From Butyricimonas virosa (GTDB lineage Bacteria; Bacteroidota; Bacteroidia; Bacteroidales; Marinifilaceae), in NCBI RefSeq assembly GCF_025148635.1, contig NZ_CP102269.1, positions 2,232,001 to 2,296,000 on the forward strand: a stretch of DNA of 64,000 nt, given 5' to 3'. The notes under the pieces were generated by a model. That model worked only from the letters and a program-made list of their open reading frames with translations. It did no database searches and was not told the origin of the DNA. The position numbers were made by a program, and so were the translations under genes. Positions 38,941 through 48,246 of this stretch are shown piece by piece (position 1 is the first letter of the stretch; each line of letters begins with the position of its first letter).

Positions 38941-40086
38941 ATGTCAAAAAATAAGGTAAGGCTTTTTATTTGTGGAGATTTTTGTTCTACTCCATCTTCA
39001 TCTTTTATTTCCATAGCGTCAGATTTAAGATCGTTAATTGATTCTTGTAATTTGAAAATATGTAATTTTGAAGGACCGGTGAAGAGTGATGGGAGAAAAT
39101 TGAATAAAATACCGCCTAATATACAGCAGCACCCGGATGTACCAGATTTTATAGAAAACATGGGTTTCAATGTCATCTCCTTGGCAAATAATCATGCTTT
39201 TGATTATGGTGATGATGGATTTTTGGCGACCCAAAGAGCTTTTCGTAAGGCGAAAGTAATTGGTGCGGGAACATTTGATGAGGCTTATAAAGTGGAAATA
39301 ATAGAGGTGAATGGTATTTCTATTGGAATTTTGGCCTTGACTTATGCGAGTTTTGGTGCTTGGGATTTAAGTACTAGTAAATTTGGTTGTGCGGAAATGG
39401 ATCATTTACGGGTGAATCATTTGATTTTGGAAACCAAGAGTAAAGTAGATTATTTGTTTATTTATTTGCATGATGGGATTGAATATATAGATATTCCGCT
39501 TCCGGAACAAAGAGAGCGTTATCGAGATTTTGTAGATTATGGTGCTGATGGCGTGTTTGTACATCATCCGCATGTGCCGCAAGGTTGGGAGGTGTATAAA
39601 GGTAGGCCGATTTTTTATAGTTTGGGGAATTTCTTTTTTAATTCTAAAAATACACCTGATTATAAGACATCTAAACGATATTGGTATAATGGTCTAGCTG
39701 TGGTATTGGAGATTAGGGAGGAAAATAATTCACTAAAATTTGAAGTGTACAATATATTGAATGATAGAAACAGAAAAATTAGTATTGATACTTCAGAGAA
39801 GATGTTGATTCATACGACAGAGATTTGTGACCTTTTGAAGGAAAGTAAGCTTTATGAACCGAAAGTTCGGCAAGAAACGGATAATTTGTGGAAAACAAAA
39901 TATATGGGAGGGATGGTTTCATCTCTTGTTGCTGTCGGTTTGCGAACTAATTTTTTGGGGTGTTTGAAAAGTGTGGTTAAAGCTTTATTGAGTAATAATT
40001 CTAAGTTAGTTTATTCATATATACGGAATAAAAATCATCGGAGCAATGTAATTCGTTTGCTTAGGGAGATTCAAAAATATCGTTAA
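38941..40086 (+). CDS. CapA-like (PGA_cap) metallophosphatase-fold protein
   Basis: A 381-residue protein of the CapA/PgsA family, linked in Bacillus to poly-gamma-glutamate capsule synthesis. Motifs of the calcineurin-like fold are visible: FICGDFC (start), NFEGPVKSDG (near residue 41), SLANNHAFDYG (near 80), YLHDGIEY (near 178) and HHPHVPQGWE (near 209). Unlike Bacillus CapA it has no N-terminal membrane anchor or signal peptide, so it appears cytoplasmic. Its place among the ATP-grasp genes supports a polyamide-related polymer. The catalytic role of the family is unresolved. Confidence 0.87.
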   Translation: MSKNKVRLFICGDFCSTPSSSFISIASDLRSLIDSCNLKICNFEGPVKSDGRKLNKIPPNIQQHPDVPDFIENMGFNVISLANNHAFDYGDDGFLATQRAFRKAKVIGAGTFDEAYKVEIIEVNGISIGILALTYASFGAWDLSTSKFGCAEMDHLRVNHLILETKSKVDYLFIYLHDGIEYIDIPLPEQRERYRDFVDYGADGVFVHHPHVPQGWEVYKGRPIFYSLGNFFFNSKNTPDYKTSKRYWYNGLAVVLEIREENNSLKFEVYNILNDRNRKISIDTSEKMLIHTTEICDLLKESKLYEPKVRQETDNLWKTKYMGGMVSSLVAVGLRTNFLGCLKSVVKALLSNNSKLVYSYIRNKNHRSNVIRLLREIQKYR

Positions 40087-40095
40087 AATTGTATT

Positions 40096-41178
40096 ATGGA
40101 GAAAAGTGTAAAACATCTTTTCAAGGCGACAATGAAAAAGTTGTCTCAAGAATGGGTAAAATATCAAAAGAGAAGGATATATAAACAAATGGTTTCTGGG
40201 GTGAAACTGAATAAATTGTCAAAAGAAGAGAAAGAAGAGATCCGTTCTTATTATGAAGAACATTTGGGGAATGCTGTAAATCCACGTTGGCATCAGTATT
40301 ATTATTCGATAAATGGATGTTTCACTCCGAAATACGTGCCGTTAGGTTTATATTATGCCGATATTTTGCCTTTGATGAATGATCGTTCCGTGACAAAAGC
40401 GTATGCGGATAAGAATTTCACTGAACGTTTGTTCCCTGACGTACTTCAGCCAAAAAGTATTGTGAAAAATATAAATGGTTTTTATTACGAGGGAATGAAA
40501 GTCATTTCAGAAGAGCGGGCGCTAAATATATGTTCTAATTTGTCTGATGCTATTATCAAACAGGCGGTAGAGAGTGCTCAAGGTAAAAGTGTTATTCGCT
40601 TCTCGTCTGTTCAGGGGAAGACAGATAGTGACAATTGTTCTGTAAAGGAGTTATTCAAAAAATATAAAAAGAATTTTATCGTGCAACAAGCCGTGATACA
40701 ACATCCGGAATTGAGCCGATTGAATCCGACATCCTTGAATACTGTGCGCTTAACAACATTTAGAAGGGAAAATGAAGTGGTGGTACTAACTTCATTGCTT
40801 CGGATGGGACGTAAAGGTTCAAAAGTTGATAATGTTTCAGTAGGTGGCGTTTTTTGTGAGATAGAGAATTCCGGTAAATTGAAATCTCCGGCATACGGGA
40901 TAAATCCCACGGGTGTATATGAAGAGAATGATTTTGGTTTGAAATATGATGGTGTTGTTGTTCCGCTATTTCAACAAATTGTAGATGAAGCTAAGAGTAT
41001 GCACATGACATTGCCTTACACGAGAATAATCGGGTGGGATTTTACGGTGAATGACAATAATGAGGTCGTGTTGATTGAATTGAACTTGCATTCTCCGGGA
41101 GTATACCAATTGATAGGCCCTGCATTGGGAAATTATACGGATGAAATATTGGAAATGGTGCGTCAATCTAAAAAATAA
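40096..41178 (+). CDS. Sugar-transfer-associated ATP-grasp protein 2, with divergent ATP site
   Basis: A 360-residue ATPgrasp_ST paralogue. It carries SLNTVRL (from residue 213), VDNVSVGG (near 248), IGWDFT (near 313) and LIELNL (near 325). The position of the first ATP-binding lysine reads VIRFSSVQGKTDS, with arginine instead of lysine and a poor glycine-rich loop, so nucleotide binding may differ from the other four. The sequence before it, ERLFPDVLQPKSIVKNINGFYY, resembles the same region of the family. It lies 9 bases after the CapA-like gene and 5 before paralogue 3. Confidence 0.8.
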   Translation: MEKSVKHLFKATMKKLSQEWVKYQKRRIYKQMVSGVKLNKLSKEEKEEIRSYYEEHLGNAVNPRWHQYYYSINGCFTPKYVPLGLYYADILPLMNDRSVTKAYADKNFTERLFPDVLQPKSIVKNINGFYYEGMKVISEERALNICSNLSDAIIKQAVESAQGKSVIRFSSVQGKTDSDNCSVKELFKKYKKNFIVQQAVIQHPELSRLNPTSLNTVRLTTFRRENEVVVLTSLLRMGRKGSKVDNVSVGGVFCEIENSGKLKSPAYGINPTGVYEENDFGLKYDGVVVPLFQQIVDEAKSMHMTLPYTRIIGWDFTVNDNNEVVLIELNLHSPGVYQLIGPALGNYTDEILEMVRQSKK

Positions 41179-41183
41179 ACGTG

Positions 41184-42185
41184 ATGAAAGAGTGGAAAAG
41201 AAGATACTGTAAATTTTGTCGGTTGAGGGATTTGATGCTTGATGAGGTAAATTGGTGGTGGAAGGTGTATTATTTGGTGGATTATATGTTTGCCTATGGA
41301 TGTTATAAATTAGGGGTTGAAGAGTATTGGAATTATCGTTTTGATCAATTGAGACGGTCTGGCAGAAAAGAATTCATCGTAGGAGGTAAGCGGGATAGAA
41401 TTTATAATATATGTAACCAAAAAGAATATCGGCGTTTGGTCTTTGATAAAATAGAATTTAATACGTTATATGATCGATTTATAAAACGTCGTTGGATTAA
41501 TTTAAGTACTTGTTCTTTTGGTGAATTTAATGTTTTTTTTGATTTATTAAAAGAAAAGCAAATGATAATAAAACCAACTTTAGGAAGTGAAGGAGGTGGA
41601 GTTGAAATTGTTAAAATTGCAAAAGAAGATGATTTATTTGAATGGTTTACATCATTGCAGACAAAACTACAAAAAACAAAAGAAAGGTGGGTTGGGGAAG
41701 AGTTGTTAGTCCAAAGTGACGAGATGAGATCTTTTTATCCTCACGCAATAAACACCTTGAGAATTTATACGTTATTGGGAGCAGACCAAGTTACGAGGAT
41801 TATGGGTGCAGCAGTACGTTGGGGGAACAATGGTTCACATACGGATAATATTCATAACGGGGGAATTGCTGCATGTGTAGATGTGGAAACAGGGATAGTA
41901 GTATCCCCCGGGATAGATACAAATTATAAGACTTATTTATGTCATCCGTATTCGAGTAAACAGATTATCGGATATAAGATTGAACATTGGGATAAAATAC
42001 TTGCTGTTGTGACAGAAGCTTCGAGAGTGTTACCTCAGGTTAGGCATGTCGGTTGGGATGTAGTGATAGGGAAAAATAGCGAAATTATTATTTTAGAAGG
42101 GAATAGTCGGCCTGATCCAATTTTAGTACAATTGACTAATCGGAAAGGAATTTGGAATGATTATAAAAGAAACATTGGGAAATAA
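41184..42185 (+). CDS. Sugar-transfer-associated ATP-grasp protein 3
   Basis: A 333-residue ATPgrasp_ST paralogue. The ATP-binding part is MIIKPTLGSEGGGVEIV (near residue 130), with a full lysine and glycine-rich loop. Shared marks are AINTLRI (near 188), TDNIHNGG, VGWDVV and IILEGNS. I prefer the ATG at 41184 to the GTG at 41181. It is followed by the flippase gene with no gap, so the two are probably translated together. The C-terminus is shorter than in paralogues 1 and 4. Confidence 0.82.
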   Translation: MKEWKRRYCKFCRLRDLMLDEVNWWWKVYYLVDYMFAYGCYKLGVEEYWNYRFDQLRRSGRKEFIVGGKRDRIYNICNQKEYRRLVFDKIEFNTLYDRFIKRRWINLSTCSFGEFNVFFDLLKEKQMIIKPTLGSEGGGVEIVKIAKEDDLFEWFTSLQTKLQKTKERWVGEELLVQSDEMRSFYPHAINTLRIYTLLGADQVTRIMGAAVRWGNNGSHTDNIHNGGIAACVDVETGIVVSPGIDTNYKTYLCHPYSSKQIIGYKIEHWDKILAVVTEASRVLPQVRHVGWDVVIGKNSEIIILEGNSRPDPILVQLTNRKGIWNDYKRNIGK

Positions 42186-42188
42186 GTG

Positions 42189-43649
42189 ATGTCTGATAGT
42201 TTACGGGAAAGAACGATTTCAGGGATGTTGTGGAGTTTTATGCAAAAGTTTGGAACAATGGCTATAGCTTTTGTTGCAAATATTGTTTTGGCAAGACTAT
42301 TAACTCCGGACGATTATGGGTGTATTGGGATGTTGTTGATTTTTATTGCGGTTGCCAACACATTTATAGACGGAGGGTTTGGTTCGGCGTTGATTCAAAA
42401 GAAAGAACCTACACAAGAAGATTATTCTACAATATTCTATTGGAATTTATTTCTATCTATTGTGTTGTATGGAATTTTATTTTTTACAGCCCCCTTTATT
42501 GCAGACTTTTATGAGATTTCTTTGTTAACTCCCGTGTTGCGAGTTCAAGGAGGTGTGTTGATTTTAAATGCATTAAGTATAATTCAATGTAATCAATTGC
42601 GTAAACAATTGAGATTTAGATTAATAGCGTCTGTGAATTTAACCGCATCGCTTCTTTCTGTTGTAATAACAATTGTTCTTGCATGGATAGGCTGGGGAAT
42701 ATGGGCTTTGGTCGCACAACAATTGCTTTTTAGTTTGTTTAATGCCATCTTGTTTTGGAGTTTCAATAAATGGGTTCCGTCTTTTTTATTTTCAAAAAAA
42801 TCTTTTAAGGAATTATTTGGATTTGGTGGATTTATATTATTATCAAGTTTGATAAATACGTTTTGTGATAATATACATGGAGTATTGATAGGAAAATTTT
42901 TTTCGCCGGCAATAATGGGGTTATATACGCAAGCAAGAAAATTAGAAGAGATTGCATCCACAAGTATTTCCAGTGTGGTTAATCAAGTTGCTTATCCTGT
43001 TCTTTCTGAGTTTCAAAACGATAATTTATCTATGATTAGAGTGTTACAAAGATTCATAACTTCATTGGCTTTTCTTGTGTTCCCGTTGATGATGTTATTA
43101 ATTCTTATAGCAAAACCTCTTATCATCTTATTGTATTCAGACAAATGGGTTGCGAGTGTTCCTTATTTCCAGATTCTTTGTATTGCAGGAATGGCTATTT
43201 GTTTGCAAATGATAAATTATAATGCGGTTGCTGCAATTGGGAGAAGTGATATCCTTTTAAAATGGACTATTATAAAAAGAAGTTTAGGTTTGATACTTAA
43301 TATAGGAGGATTAATTTGTTTTGGTATGTATGGATTATTGTGGGGAGGGGTATTGACAGCGTATTCTCTTTATTTTATAAATTCATATCTCGTATCAAGA
43401 TATGTGGGGTATAGGATTAAATCTCAGATAAAAGATTTATTCCCAATAATTATTACTGTTTTGTTAACTTTTGTTATTACCTATTTCTTGAGTAATCTTG
43501 TCGTCTTGAATATTTATTTCGAAGGCTTAAGCGTTACGATTATCTTCATGATTCTTTATTTAAGCTTGTCAAGTGTTTTTAATTTAAGTTCGTTTAATCA
43601 ATTCCGGATGTTGGGAGTTGAGGTGATTAAAAAATTTAGAACAGCATAA
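42189..43649 (+). CDS. wzx: Wzx-type polysaccharide flippase
   Basis: An inner-membrane transporter of the MOP/PST superfamily, about 486 residues with twelve or more hydrophobic segments. The start RERTISGMLWSFMQKFGTM and the loop LARLLTPDDYGCIGML are typical of Wzx/WzxC-like flippases. It would turn the lipid-linked repeat unit to the periplasmic face. I choose ATG 42189 over GTG 42186. The gene is placed between ATP-grasp genes 3 and 4, showing that ligases and export belong to one system. Confidence 0.9.
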   Translation: MSDSLRERTISGMLWSFMQKFGTMAIAFVANIVLARLLTPDDYGCIGMLLIFIAVANTFIDGGFGSALIQKKEPTQEDYSTIFYWNLFLSIVLYGILFFTAPFIADFYEISLLTPVLRVQGGVLILNALSIIQCNQLRKQLRFRLIASVNLTASLLSVVITIVLAWIGWGIWALVAQQLLFSLFNAILFWSFNKWVPSFLFSKKSFKELFGFGGFILLSSLINTFCDNIHGVLIGKFFSPAIMGLYTQARKLEEIASTSISSVVNQVAYPVLSEFQNDNLSMIRVLQRFITSLAFLVFPLMMLLILIAKPLIILLYSDKWVASVPYFQILCIAGMAICLQMINYNAVAAIGRSDILLKWTIIKRSLGLILNIGGLICFGMYGLLWGGVLTAYSLYFINSYLVSRYVGYRIKSQIKDLFPIIITVLLTFVITYFLSNLVVLNIYFEGLSVTIIFMILYLSLSSVFNLSSFNQFRMLGVEVIKKFRTA

Positions 43650-43701
43650 AATGTGTTTGTTGATATTTTACATTGCGGAAGTTTAAATTGTAATATATTT
43701 T

Positions 43702-44817
43702 ATGAGAGGATTATATCAAAGATTGAAAAGTTTTATTGTTTTAATAAAACATTATGATCGTTATATAATAGCTCCATCTTATTATATGGAGTATGAACAT
43801 AAATCGAGTGTTCGAATATTTTTAGAGCAATTGTATTTTATTTTGCGATATGGAGATTTTGAACCATATTATTTTACCTATGGATTTGATAGGAAAAACA
43901 TGTCAATTCGGGAAATATGTTTTTCATATATTGTTCCATATTACCTTTTCCAAAAAAAAGTAAATCGATTAAATACGATTAATCCTGTGTATGGAATATT
44001 TCATGGAAGGAGTATTACTGCGGATAAGTTCTATTTCAGTATATTTTTAAATAGTTTTGGTATCCCTACTCCGAAAGTGCTCTGCTTTGTAAAAGGGCGG
44101 AATATCATATATATGGACTCTAAATTCGTAAACATAGAGGGAGTGACAGATAGAGAGAAATTGAAAATATTTTTTTCCATGGATATGGATGCTTTTGCGA
44201 AACCCTCAGATGGACAGTTGGGGAATGGGGTATTCTCTTTGCAGGTGAAAAATAAACAGATTTATAAAAATGGTCATATCGTGACGCTGGATGAATTGTT
44301 GGAGGTGATTTTATCTGCAGATTATTTGATTCAAGAACGAGTTTATCAGCATCCTGCAATGGCAGCATTATGTTCATCTACACTAAATTCGATAAGATTA
44401 CAAACAGTTATGACTAAAGAGGGAAAGGTTATTCCTTTTGGTGCTGGGCTTAGAATCGGAAGGGAAGGTAGTTCGGTGGATAACTGGGCGAAAGGAGGTA
44501 CGTTTGTTGGAATAGACATGCAAAAAGGTAGGTTATTGGAAAATGGCTTTTTAAAGCCACAATATGGGACGATAACTAAAAGGCACTTGGATTCGGGTGT
44601 CGTATTTAAGGATTATGAGATACCTTTTTTCCGTGAGGCTGTTGACCTCGCACTAGAATTACATACAAAGATGTATAGATGTCATTCTGTCGGTTGGGAT
44701 ATAGCCATAACAGAAAAGGGACCGGTATTTATTGAGGGTAATGGATTGTGGGAGATTTCTTTGTTGCAAGCTGTTCATGGAGGTCTTAAGTCTTTTGAAA
44801 AATATTTTATTGTTTGA
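43702..44817 (+). CDS. Sugar-transfer-associated ATP-grasp protein 4
   Basis: A 371-residue ATPgrasp_ST paralogue. The ATP site is AFAKPSDGQLGNGVF (near residue 171). Shared marks: QERVYQHP, TLNSIRL (from 227), VDNWAKGG (near 257), VGWDIAITEKGP (near 330) and FIEGNG. The long N-terminal extension (about 100 residues, rich in Phe and Tyr) resembles that of other members and may contact the membrane, but no clear transmembrane helix is seen. It stands 52 bases after the flippase gene and before the Wzy-like gene. Confidence 0.83.
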   Translation: MRGLYQRLKSFIVLIKHYDRYIIAPSYYMEYEHKSSVRIFLEQLYFILRYGDFEPYYFTYGFDRKNMSIREICFSYIVPYYLFQKKVNRLNTINPVYGIFHGRSITADKFYFSIFLNSFGIPTPKVLCFVKGRNIIYMDSKFVNIEGVTDREKLKIFFSMDMDAFAKPSDGQLGNGVFSLQVKNKQIYKNGHIVTLDELLEVILSADYLIQERVYQHPAMAALCSSTLNSIRLQTVMTKEGKVIPFGAGLRIGREGSSVDNWAKGGTFVGIDMQKGRLLENGFLKPQYGTITKRHLDSGVVFKDYEIPFFREAVDLALELHTKMYRCHSVGWDIAITEKGPVFIEGNGLWEISLLQAVHGGLKSFEKYFIV

Positions 44818-44855
44818 TATACTGAATGGTAGGAGTGTTTTTTTTATGTTTGTAG

Positions 44856-46103
44856 ATGAATGATTTGTTACAAATAAATGTAAAGAAGATAGGAGCATTG
44901 TTCTTGTGTTTCTGTTTGTTGGTAATGATCGGTCCCCCTGTTTTGAGATTATTGCCAATGGAAATAATGTTGCATTATTTATCGTTGTTCTTGATGATAC
45001 TTGTATTTACTCTGTCGTATATGCAAAGACAATTAGTGTTTACAAAACAGCGGTATATTCTTGCTTTTCTTTTCTTTTTGTTAGGGGTTTCTTTTGGGTT
45101 ACCTGTAGGTGGACATTCTTGGACTGCTAAGATATTTCTACCTTTACTGACAAGCGTATTTATTGTTTTTTTTGATAATCAAGTGTATTATATTACATTT
45201 GATTATTTCCGGAAAATGATGATTTTTTTTGCAGCCAGTTCTGTTTTATTGTCTGTTTTATTACTTTTTCTTCCCGCTAATGCTCTACCTTATTTTGAAA
45301 TGGAACCGGTTTCTGCTGCCCATTTGAACAAACACATTATTTACCGAGTATATGGTTTTATTCTTTCGTATGATACTATTATTTTTGATATAGGCGGTTT
45401 CCACTTTTTAAGAACGACGGGACCTATGACGGAGCCGGGGCATTTTGGAATTCTTTTAGGATTAACATTGTCCATGGAAAAATTATTATATGCTAAGCGA
45501 ACTCCAATTTTAGTAATTTGTGGATGTATGACATTTTCAACTGCCTTTTTTGTGATCTTGGTAATTTTAGAAGTGTATAATATGTTTATCATTCGGAAAT
45601 TTCATTGGAAATGGTATGTTTGTGCGGTTGTGATCTTACTTGCATTTTTGATTTTAGCCGATAGTGTTTTGCTAAATGCCGTGTGGGAATATTCAATCGG
45701 AAGGAATTTCGGTGTGGAAGAAGTAAATATATTGGATGGTAGAACGAATAATACGGCTCTATTTATTTATGATAAATTTTTGAAATCCTCTTTTCCTCTT
45801 TTATTATGGGGGCATGGAACGTTTGCTTTGGAAGTGAATGAAAATGTAGTTTTGTCCGATTATCGGGAGTTTTTATATGATAGTGGTTTTATCGGCTTGC
45901 TTTTGGTTTGTTTGACGTTTTATGTCATATTTATGAAAGTAAGAGTGAGGTACTTGTGCCTTTTTTTACCAATTATTGTTATTATTTTTTTGCATAGAGC
46001 TTGGATGTTTTGGTATTGTTATTTGTATATACTTCTCATTGTTGGTTTTGGGGCCTATACTTATAAAGCGAATTGTGGTAAAAATTCTATCTTGAAGAAT
46101 TAG
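44856..46103 (+). CDS. Wzy/O-antigen-ligase-like polymerase
   Basis: A 415-residue inner-membrane protein with about ten to twelve hydrophobic helices and one large periplasmic loop. The motif TTGPMTEPGHFGILLGL (near residue 188) and the late WGHGTFALEVNEN/SDYREFLYDSGFIGLLL part match the pattern seen in Wzy polymerases and O-antigen ligases. It would join repeat units in the periplasm. Sequences of Wzy proteins are poorly conserved, so the call rests on topology, the few motifs and its place next to wzx, wza and wzc. Confidence 0.77.
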   Translation: MNDLLQINVKKIGALFLCFCLLVMIGPPVLRLLPMEIMLHYLSLFLMILVFTLSYMQRQLVFTKQRYILAFLFFLLGVSFGLPVGGHSWTAKIFLPLLTSVFIVFFDNQVYYITFDYFRKMMIFFAASSVLLSVLLLFLPANALPYFEMEPVSAAHLNKHIIYRVYGFILSYDTIIFDIGGFHFLRTTGPMTEPGHFGILLGLTLSMEKLLYAKRTPILVICGCMTFSTAFFVILVILEVYNMFIIRKFHWKWYVCAVVILLAFLILADSVLLNAVWEYSIGRNFGVEEVNILDGRTNNTALFIYDKFLKSSFPLLLWGHGTFALEVNENVVLSDYREFLYDSGFIGLLLVCLTFYVIFMKVRVRYLCLFLPIIVIIFLHRAWMFWYCYLYILLIVGFGAYTYKANCGKNSILKN

Positions 46104-46161
46104 CGAATTGAATAAGAAGGCTGCTGAAGAATAGAATCAATTGTTAGATATTTTGTTAAAC

Positions 46162-47154
46162 ATGAAACATCTCATTTATTTTTGTTACTATCTCAAGATT
46201 ACCAATTGGAGTAAATTGAGAGAGCATCGTAATTTCGTAAAGAAAGCTTACGGTTTATCCTGTGGGTATCAGATATGGGATATGATTTGTACAACGTTAA
46301 GATTGGGTACGGCTTTTCACGAGTACTATTATTATGGTTTTTACAAAAAGCCCATGAAAGAGAGGCGAGAGTATGCTTCGATGGGTTTTATGTATGAGTT
46401 TCAGAAGAAAAATAATCCACCGCAAAAACGAGTGATACTATCTGATAAAATTAAGTTTTTCGATGCTTATAAGGAATTTTTAGGACGTTCGTGGATGAAT
46501 CCCTTGTTAGGATCTGTTAAAGATATTGCTGCATTTATTGCGGGGAAAGAGAAGATCGTTCTGAAAGGTTCCACGGGAGGTGGAGGGAAAAACGTGAAAA
46601 TTTTGAGAATTGCGGGAAATACTCCTGAAAAGATACTGCAACTTGCTCAAGAGTTACATTTTGATATTTTAGAAGAGTTTGTTTATCAGCATGATGATTT
46701 ACAACGATTGGCTCCCAATAGTTTAAATACGGTGCGTTTTATCACGCAATTGAATCAAGACGGAGGTGTTGATATTATCGGAGCTAGCTTAAGAATGGGG
46801 ATTTATAAAAATACTGATAATTTATCTTCCGGTGGAATTACTGCTAAAATAAACGTGGAAACAGGAGTAATAGAATCGGACGGAGTGTCGTTTGATATTA
46901 CGTTACCAGATTATAAGGTTCATCCTGTTTCAAATATGAAAATTCAGGGTTTTAGAGTTCCTTATTGGAAAGAGGTGCGGCAACTTTGCGTGAATGCTAC
47001 TTCTAAATACGGTGATAATAAATCAATAGGTTGGGATGTTGCCATAAAGCAAGATGGGCCTATTCTGATTGAAGGAAATCATGATTGGGGGGCAAGAGTA
47101 TGGCAAATGCCGGCAGGAACAGGATTGAAAAAGATTTTATCAAAATATATCTAA
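46162..47154 (+). CDS. Sugar-transfer-associated ATP-grasp protein 5
   Basis: A 330-residue ATPgrasp_ST paralogue (ATG 46162 preferred to TTG 46141). The ATP site is IVLKGSTGGGGKNVKIL (near residue 134), a well-formed glycine-rich loop. Shared marks: EEFVYQHDDLQRL, SLNTVRF (from 187), TDNLSSGG (near 222), IGWDVAIKQDGP (near 292) and LIEGNH. The end region WGARVWQMPAGTGLKKIL is like that of paralogue 4. Proteins 4 and 5 look most alike by eye. Confidence 0.83.
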   Translation: MKHLIYFCYYLKITNWSKLREHRNFVKKAYGLSCGYQIWDMICTTLRLGTAFHEYYYYGFYKKPMKERREYASMGFMYEFQKKNNPPQKRVILSDKIKFFDAYKEFLGRSWMNPLLGSVKDIAAFIAGKEKIVLKGSTGGGGKNVKILRIAGNTPEKILQLAQELHFDILEEFVYQHDDLQRLAPNSLNTVRFITQLNQDGGVDIIGASLRMGIYKNTDNLSSGGITAKINVETGVIESDGVSFDITLPDYKVHPVSNMKIQGFRVPYWKEVRQLCVNATSKYGDNKSIGWDVAIKQDGPILIEGNHDWGARVWQMPAGTGLKKILSKYI

Positions 47155-47170
47155 TCAGATTATTGTACCA

Positions 47171-48244
47171 ATGAAAACAATTTTAATTACAGGTATTGGT
47201 GGAATGACTCCTCGTTCCATAGCTCGATTTATAAAAAAGCGTTATCCCAACTATAAGATTATAGGTATTGATGCGAATCCGAAAGCATTGGGCTTTTATA
47301 TGCAAGGCTTAATTGACAAAGGATATGTTGCCCCAAGGATGGATGATCCTGCTTATTGGGAATTCGTGATAAACCTTATCAAGAGAGAATCCATTGATTA
47401 TGCTTTTGTGCAACCGGAAGTTGAAGTTATTGGCTGGGAAGTGTATCGTAAGGAACATGGCACTTACCCTTGTCCTACTTTTATACCACCGTTAGAATTG
47501 GCAACAACTTTGATGGACAAATCGATCATGGCAGACATCTTGAATGGTTCTGTGTATATTCCCAAGACGATAAAGGTCACTCAAGATAATCCACATTTTG
47601 AAGAGGTTGAGAAAGAAATAGGTTTCCCTTGTTGGATAAGGGCGACGAAAGGTTCCGGGGGACTTGGTTCGTTAAGATTGGATAGTATTGATAATTATAA
47701 ATCTTGGCTTTTTATCAATAAAGAAATTCCCGAATTTACTGTTTGTGAATTTTTGACTGGACGCCATCTTGCCACACAGATGTTATATATTGATGGAGAA
47801 TACTTAAAGGGTGCTGCATTGGAATGCGCAGAGTATGTGATGGCTAATTTGGTGCCCTCTAAAGTTACTGGTAATACTTCTTTTGGACGTTTTTTGAATG
47901 AGGATCGAATCTTGTCGTTTTGTAATAGCTGTATTGAATATATTTGTAATAAATTGAACTTAAAGGCTCATGGTGTATTGAGTTTCGATTTGAAGGAAGA
48001 TCGGGAAGGAAATATGAAGGTGACGGAGTGTAATATTCGCCATATGGCTTATACCGGGATTATGTCTGAAATCGGTTTTGACTTGGTTGGAGATTCCATG
48101 CGTTATATAGAGGCGGGGAATGCTTATGGGATAGAACGAGCACCTTATTATCACTATGAAAAACCTTATATTTTCTTGAGAGACGTTGATATAGAACCTA
48201 TTATTTTGGATAGAGAAAGTGAATTGTTAGTTTCTTATGAGTGA
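47171..48244 (+). CDS. CarB-like ATP-grasp ligase
   Basis: A 357-residue ATP-grasp protein of a different subfamily from the five paralogues. It has an N-terminal Rossmann-like PreATP-grasp part, TILITGIGGMTPRSIARF, reminiscent of carbamoyl-phosphate-synthase-large-chain-like ligases. The ATP-grasp core has CWIRATKGSGGLGS (near residue 156), EFLTGRHLATQMLYIDGEY (near 195) and the Mg-binding VTECNIRH (near 287). It could ligate an amino acid or a small carboxylate to an amine. Its stop lies 2 bases before the PglC-type gene start. Confidence 0.83.
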   Translation: MKTILITGIGGMTPRSIARFIKKRYPNYKIIGIDANPKALGFYMQGLIDKGYVAPRMDDPAYWEFVINLIKRESIDYAFVQPEVEVIGWEVYRKEHGTYPCPTFIPPLELATTLMDKSIMADILNGSVYIPKTIKVTQDNPHFEEVEKEIGFPCWIRATKGSGGLGSLRLDSIDNYKSWLFINKEIPEFTVCEFLTGRHLATQMLYIDGEYLKGAALECAEYVMANLVPSKVTGNTSFGRFLNEDRILSFCNSCIEYICNKLNLKAHGVLSFDLKEDREGNMKVTECNIRHMAYTGIMSEIGFDLVGDSMRYIEAGNAYGIERAPYYHYEKPYIFLRDVDIEPIILDRESELLVSYE

Positions 48245-48246
48245 TT

